A stretch of 17,636 nt of DNA from UBA11524 sp964542315. GTDB lineage: Bacteria; Bacillota; Clostridia; Christensenellales; Aristaeellaceae. Made by a program: the position numbers and the translations under genes. This document shows, piece by piece, positions 14,364 through 17,636 of the stretch. The stretch is taken from positions 1 through 17,636 of the forward strand of contig CAZIUA010000056.1 in assembly GCA_964542315.1 (NCBI GenBank), read 5' to 3'. The stretch's first letter is position 1, and the number at the start of each line of letters is the position of its first letter. The notes below the pieces were generated by a model. That model did no database searches and was not told where the DNA came from. It saw only the letters and a list, made by a program, of their open reading frames with translations.

Positions 14364-15008
14364 TTACGCCATTTTCAGCCGGTAGCCCAGCTTGTACACC
14401 GTTTCGATGCAGCTCGAACCCAGTTTCCGGCGCAGGCGCTGGATGTGTACATCCACTGTGCGCGTTTCGCCGGCGGTCTGATAGCCCCATGCGGTGCGCA
14501 GCAGCTCCTCACGGGTGAGGGGCGCATCGGGGGACTCCATCAGCGCCTGCAGGAGCGAGAATTCCTGCGCCGTCAGCGGCAGCGATTCGCCGTCCAGGGT
14601 GCATTTGCGCTGTTCCACGTCCATGCGCAGTGGGCCGATGGTCAGCTGCGTCCCGATCTCGGAGAGCAGCAGCGTCACGCTGTGGCGGAGCTGCAGCCCG
14701 TCAAAGGGGCTGATGAGCACGCTGCGCGGCCCGTGGTAGATGGCACGCAGATGGCGCACGCTGCCCGCATCGGCGGTGATGAAGAGCAGCGGCCAGGCGC
14801 GCTCCTCCAGCAGGCGGATCAGCCCGAAACTCTCCGCCCAGGGCATGCGCGCATTGAGGATGGTCAGCAGCCGGGTCGAGTGACTGACAATCTCATATCC
14901 CTCGGCGATGCTCTCCGCCTGGTAGCAGCGGTGGTTCGCCGCCTCCAGGATTTCGCACATGCGCAGGCGGGTGTTCATATCGGGGTCGATGATCAGGATC
15001 GAGGCCAT
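14364..15008 (-). CDS. OmpR-type transcription regulator with degenerate receiver
   Basis: The 214-residue protein has the two-domain layout of OmpR/PhoB response regulators: receiver (about 1-115) and winged-helix DNA-binding domain (about 122-212, with LTAQEFSLLQAL, REELLRTAWGY, RTVDVHIQRLRRKLG and VYKLGYRL). The receiver lacks key residues. The position of the phosphorylated Asp in the usual L-x-D-x-x-M-P pattern is Asn52 (ILNARMPWAES), and the conserved Lys before PF is Ser100 (VLISPFDG). The acidic pair survives as D8-P-D10, and a Thr is kept at 78. It is therefore probably not switched by phosphorylation. No histidine kinase is encoded nearby. The start at 15008 is chosen for AAGGGAG just upstream; a longer frame to 15050 has less support. 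A GATGC/GCATC hairpin lies in its leader at 15039-15051. Confidence 0.88.
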   Translation of the reverse strand: MASILIIDPDMNTRLRMCEILEAANHRCYQAESIAEGYEIVSHSTRLLTILNARMPWAESFGLIRLLEERAWPLLFITADAGSVRHLRAIYHGPRSVLISPFDGLQLRHSVTLLLSEIGTQLTIGPLRMDVEQRKCTLDGESLPLTAQEFSLLQALMESPDAPLTREELLRTAWGYQTAGETRTVDVHIQRLRRKLGSSCIETVYKLGYRLKMA

Positions 15009-15127
15009 GGTGTTTCTCCCTTTCGTGGTGTCGCGTGTGATGCGCCGCATCCTTTCTGTCTTTCACCTATAAAGACGAATCAAAGGGCGGAAAAATTCCA
15101 TCCTCGGACATATTTGTCGAAATTCAA

Positions 15128-15159
15128 TAAAAATGGAGCTGCCGTCTTGGCAACTCCAT
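15128..15159 (-). terminator. Terminator after the two-helix membrane protein gene
   Basis: On the minus strand ATGGAGTTGCC pairs with GGCAGCTCCAT (one wobble) around AAGAC, followed by TTTTTATT. It lies a few bases past the stop codon at 15166 and makes that gene a single-gene transcript. Confidence 0.85.
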
Positions 15160-15165
15160 ACGATG

Positions 15166-15642
15166 TTATACGCGGTATGCATTGGCGATGCACAGGTCGT
15201 GGTGGACGATGTGCAGCATGTCGCCTTCCTGGACGTCGGGGAAGGACTTCTCCGCGTCGAAGTAGAAAAGGCGCTCATAGGGGCGGCCCTTGCCGTCGAT
15301 GTCCTTGCAGAACAGCTGATGGCAGCGGACGCCGTCGACCATGTCAACATTCTCGGAGATGGACACAAAGGGGAGATCGCATTCGCGCGTGCGGCCATGC
15401 AGGCAGTTCTTCAGGTGGATCTGGTAGTAGCGCAGCGGCTTGATCGCGAAATCATATCCCGCGATGAGCAGGATGCCGATGAGGATGGTGCAGGTGCTGG
15501 TCAGCCATTCCACCCGGATGACGAGGGAGTAGATCAGCACCGCCAGCAGCACTGCGCACGGGATGAGAAGGATCGTCCAGCGCTTGTTCTTCTGCTGGGT
15601 GATGGCGGTCAGGTCGGCTTCGGTATAAATGGTCGGATTCAT
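15166..15642 (-). CDS. Small membrane protein with soluble C-terminal domain, unknown function
   Basis: I do not recognise a named family. The 158-residue product has a short polar N-terminus, two closely spaced membrane helices (about 22-43 and 48-66), and a roughly 90-residue C-terminal domain that should lie on the same side as the N-terminus, most likely the cytoplasm given the basic residues before helix 1 (QQKNKR) and after helix 2 (IKPLR). The soluble part has several Cys and His residues (C80, C88, C107, C112, H147, H148, C151) but no clear metal-binding spacing. GGAGG precedes the ATG at 15642. It has its own promoter and terminator and is divergent from the acyltransferase gene. Confidence 0.78.
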   Translation of the reverse strand: MNPTIYTEADLTAITQQKNKRWTILLIPCAVLLAVLIYSLVIRVEWLTSTCTILIGILLIAGYDFAIKPLRYYQIHLKNCLHGRTRECDLPFVSISENVDMVDGVRCHQLFCKDIDGKGRPYERLFYFDAEKSFPDVQEGDMLHIVHHDLCIANAYRV

Positions 15643-15678
15643 AGGGATACCTCCTGCGGGTTGGCTTCATTCTTCATC

Positions 15679-15707
15679 ATCATACTCCAGGATTATGAAT
15701 CGCGCAA
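15679..15707 (-). promoter_or_regulatory. Promoter of the two-helix membrane protein gene
   Basis: On the minus strand, -35 TTGCGC (15702-15707) and -10 TATGAT (15679-15684) with a 17-bp spacer. It is divergent from the promoter at 15764-15792. Confidence 0.65.
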
Positions 15708-15744
15708 GAACTAATCCGGCATTTTCCGCATTTTTTTCGGGGGA

Positions 15745-15760
15745 AACATCAACGAATGTT
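15745..15760. promoter_or_regulatory. Inverted repeat next to a -35 box
   Basis: AACAT and ATGTT arms separated by six bases, ending 3 bp before the -35 of the acyltransferase promoter and lying between two divergent promoters. A candidate operator half-site pair, but short enough to be chance. Confidence 0.25.
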
Positions 15761-15763
15761 GAG

Positions 15764-15792
15764 TTGCACGGGGCTAACCGCTATGTTACAAT
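15764..15792 (+). promoter_or_regulatory. Promoter of the acyltransferase gene
   Basis: TTGCAC (15764-15769), a 17-bp spacer and TACAAT (15787-15792). The start near 15799 gives a leader of about 29 nt. Confidence 0.75.
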
Positions 15793-15827
15793 GAAGGAGA
15801 ATCACTGTAAGAACAGGAGGGATATGT

Positions 15828-16556
15828 ATGGCACAGACGCATACGCGGTCGATCCGTCTGCTGATGTTTGTGCTGCGCTGTGCGATGCCCCATCAGCTCA
15901 AGGGCGTGGAAAACGTCCATCTGCAGGAGGATGACCCCATCGTCTACCTGTGCAATCACAGCCAGCTGTATGGCCCTGTGGCGGGCATGCTGTATTGCCC
16001 GGGGTATACGCGTCCGTGGTCCATCAGCGAATTGTGCTGCGACGTGCAGGAAGCCACGGCGTATGTCAAGCGGTACACGCTCAAGGGTGTCAACTGGGCG
16101 GATAAGACCAAAACGCGGGTGGCGCGGTTCCTCGCGGCTAAGGTCCTGCACCTGATGCAGAAGGTGCGATCCATCCCCGTGTTCCGGCATAAGCCGCGTG
16201 AATTGATGAACACCTTCCGCCAGTCGGTGGAGGCGCTTCAGAGCGGTGCGAACCTGCTCATTTTCCCCGAGGATCCCGACACAGATCCCGATAGCCCCGG
16301 CTACAAGTCCGGCCGTCCGCCGGAGCTCTTCCGCGGATTCCCCATGCTGGCCCAGGTGTATTACAACCGCACGGGCAAGCGATGCCGGTTCATGCCGATG
16401 GTCTGCTTCAAGGATGGCCGCACGGTATCCTTCGGCACGGAGATCCTCTATGACCCGGATAACGACCCCATCGCCGAGCGCGACCGCATCGTGCAGGAGA
16501 CCTACGACCAGATGCAGGCACTGTATGACCGCGAAGAGGCGCTGATGAATGCATAA
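15828..16556 (+). CDS. PlsC-like lysophospholipid acyltransferase family protein
   Basis: Probable glycerophospholipid acyltransferase (1-acyl-glycerol-3-phosphate type) acting at the inner face of the membrane. The 242-residue product matches PlsC in layout: motif I region YLCNHSQLYGPV (40-51), motif II-like IPVFRHKP (116-123) with Arg120, motif III-like LLIFPEDPDTD (143-153) and motif IV-like FMPMV (188-192). In motif I the catalytic pattern HX4D reads H44-SQLY-G49, so the usual Asp is Gly, and motif III has FPED in place of FPEG. This variant appears to belong to a subgroup of clostridial proteins, so activity is uncertain rather than lost. AGGAGG at 15815-15820, 7 nt before the ATG, supports the start. 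Single gene with its own promoter; converges on metK. Confidence 0.83.
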   Translation: MAQTHTRSIRLLMFVLRCAMPHQLKGVENVHLQEDDPIVYLCNHSQLYGPVAGMLYCPGYTRPWSISELCCDVQEATAYVKRYTLKGVNWADKTKTRVARFLAAKVLHLMQKVRSIPVFRHKPRELMNTFRQSVEALQSGANLLIFPEDPDTDPDSPGYKSGRPPELFRGFPMLAQVYYNRTGKRCRFMPMVCFKDGRTVSFGTEILYDPDNDPIAERDRIVQETYDQMQALYDREEALMNA

Positions 16557-16558
16557 GG

Positions 16559-16599
16559 AAGCATCCCCGACAGCTTTGCTGGCTGCCGGGGATGCTTTT
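16559..16599 (+). terminator. Terminator between the acyltransferase gene and metK
   Basis: AAGCATCCCCG-A-CAGC pairs with GCTG-C-CGGGGATGCTT (one A-C mismatch), followed by TT on the plus strand to give a TTTT run. It starts just after the stop at 16556. It may also serve metK from the other side, but no good T-run follows there. Confidence 0.75.
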
Positions 16600-16602
16600 G
16601 TG

Positions 16603-17636
16603 TTACTTATTCAGTTCCGCCTTGAGGGCATCGACGTAATCGAGCTGTTCCCAGGGCATGTTGGCCTTGCCGAAGTGGCCGTAGTTGCAGTTGGCGCGGT
16701 AGATCGGGCGGCGCAGCTGCAGGCGCTCGATGATGGCGTTGGGGCGCAGGTCGAAGACCTTCGCGACGGCGGCGGACAGCACGTCATCCGCCATGACGCC
16801 GGTGCCCTTGGTGTCCACGCACAGGCTCACGGGATGCGCCACGCCGATGGCGTAGGCCAGCTGGATCTCGCACTGCTTGGCCAGGCCGGCAGCGACGATG
16901 TTCTTCGCCACATGACGGGCCGCGTACGCCGCGGAACGGTCGACCTTCGTGGGATCCTTGCCGGAGAAGGCGCCGCCGCCGTGGGGGGCATAGCCGCCGT
17001 AGGTGTCCACGATGATCTTGCGGCCGGTCAGGCCGGAGTCACCCGCAGGGCCGCCGATGACGAAGCGGCCGGTGGGGTTGATGAGGTAGCGGGTCTCCGC
17101 GGTGAGCATCTCCGCAGGGATGACCGGCGCGACCACATGCTTCAACAGCGCCTCGCGGATTTCCTCCTGGGTCACATGCTCATCATGCTGGGTGGAGATG
17201 ACGATGGTATCCACCGCGACGGGTATGCCGTCCTCGTAGGCGATGGTCACCTGGGACTTGCCGTCGGGACGCAGCCAGGGCAGCAGGCCGTTCTTGCGGA
17301 CCTCGGTCAGGCGGCGGGTCAGGCGGTGCGCATAGGCGATGGCGGTGGGCATCAGCTCGGGCGTTTCATCGCACGCATAGCCGAACATCATGCCCTGGTC
17401 ACCCGCGCCGGTGTCGTTGGCGTCGGTGGAACGGCTCTCCAGGGCGGCATCGACGCCCATGGCGATATCGGGACTCTGGGTGTGGATGGAGGTCAGCACC
17501 GCGCAGGTGTTGCCGTCAAAGCACATCTCGCTGGAATTGTAGCCGATATCCAGCACCACATCGCGGACGATGGCGGGGATATCCACCTTCGCCTTGGTGG
17601 TGATCTCGCCCATGACCATCACCATGCCGGTGGTGG
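16603..17636 (-). CDS. metK: S-adenosylmethionine synthetase (5' end outside window)
   Basis: Makes S-adenosylmethionine from methionine and ATP, supplying the methyl donor for TrmD among others. The frame stays open to the window edge (readable as ...TTGMVMVMGEITT), so the N-terminal roughly 50 residues and true start lie beyond 17636; the ATG at 17625 is internal. Both family signatures are present: GAGDQGMMFGYA and GGGAFSGKDPTKVDRSAAY. VIGGPAGDSGLTGRKIIVDTYGG and the C-terminal NYGHFGKANMPWEQ are also typical. Any promoter or SAM riboswitch would be outside the window. Convergent with the acyltransferase gene. Confidence 0.97.
   Translation of the reverse strand, partial: TTGMVMVMGEITTKAKVDIPAIVRDVVLDIGYNSSEMCFDGNTCAVLTSIHTQSPDIAMGVDAALESRSTDANDTGAGDQGMMFGYACDETPELMPTAIAYAHRLTRRLTEVRKNGLLPWLRPDGKSQVTIAYEDGIPVAVDTIVISTQHDEHVTQEEIREALLKHVVAPVIPAEMLTAETRYLINPTGRFVIGGPAGDSGLTGRKIIVDTYGGYAPHGGGAFSGKDPTKVDRSAAYAARHVAKNIVAAGLAKQCEIQLAYAIGVAHPVSLCVDTKGTGVMADDVLSAAVAKVFDLRPNAIIERLQLRRPIYRANCNYGHFGKANMPWEQLDYVDALKAELNK

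Noticed and set aside
15009..15127. Promoter of the OmpR-type regulator
   Set aside because: TTTATA-like boxes exist, but none pairs with a plausible -35 at normal spacing, so no site is called.

Overview
The window is GC-rich bacterial chromosome, mostly housekeeping. It suggests a high-GC member of the Clostridia (Bacillota). The reasons are the order ffh-rpsP-khpA-rimM-trmD, strong GGAGG ribosome binding sites, sigma-A promoters with 17-bp spacers (some with TGCTATAAT extended -10 boxes), a long-form HflX, and several small secreted or membrane proteins of the kind common in gut Clostridia. I see no phage, insertion sequence, CRISPR array, tRNA or rRNA. Species cannot be named from the sequence alone.

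Layout. 1-3535 (+): a translation and protein-targeting block, with the 3' part of ffh (SRP GTPase), rpsP, khpA (KH RNA-binding protein), rimM, trmD and a four-helix membrane protein overlapping trmD. Terminator-like hairpins follow rpsP and khpA, and a 152-nt structured stretch precedes rimM. 3614-6084 (+): a secreted protein with two PepSY-like modules, then a long HflX GTPase whose extra N-terminal domain carries a complete JAMM metalloprotease motif. 6159-7562 (-): a cytidylate-kinase-like protein, then a secreted protein. Their transcript should start at about 7853 and carry a roughly 290-nt leader made of consecutive hairpins bounded by a 25-bp direct repeat. 8075-9532 (+): guaB with its own consensus promoter and a strong terminator. 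9609-14239 (-): a tightly coupled four-gene operon for a Gld-type ABC exporter (ATPase, permease, GldG-like protein, DUF4340 protein). 14364-15008 (-): an OmpR-type regulator whose receiver lacks the phosphorylatable Asp and the conserved Lys. 15166-15642 (-): a small two-helix membrane protein as a single-gene transcript. 15828-16556 (+): a PlsC-like acyltransferase with an altered HX4D box. 16603-17636 (-): metK, cut by the window end.

The first block serves ribosome maturation and membrane targeting, and HflX belongs to ribosome rescue under stress. GuaB and MetK supply GMP and S-adenosylmethionine, and SAM is the methyl donor for TrmD. The Gld-type cluster is a membrane machine of unknown substrate. 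The observations most worth following are the hairpin-array leader at 7585-7854, the JAMM-HflX fusion and the degenerate receiver regulator.
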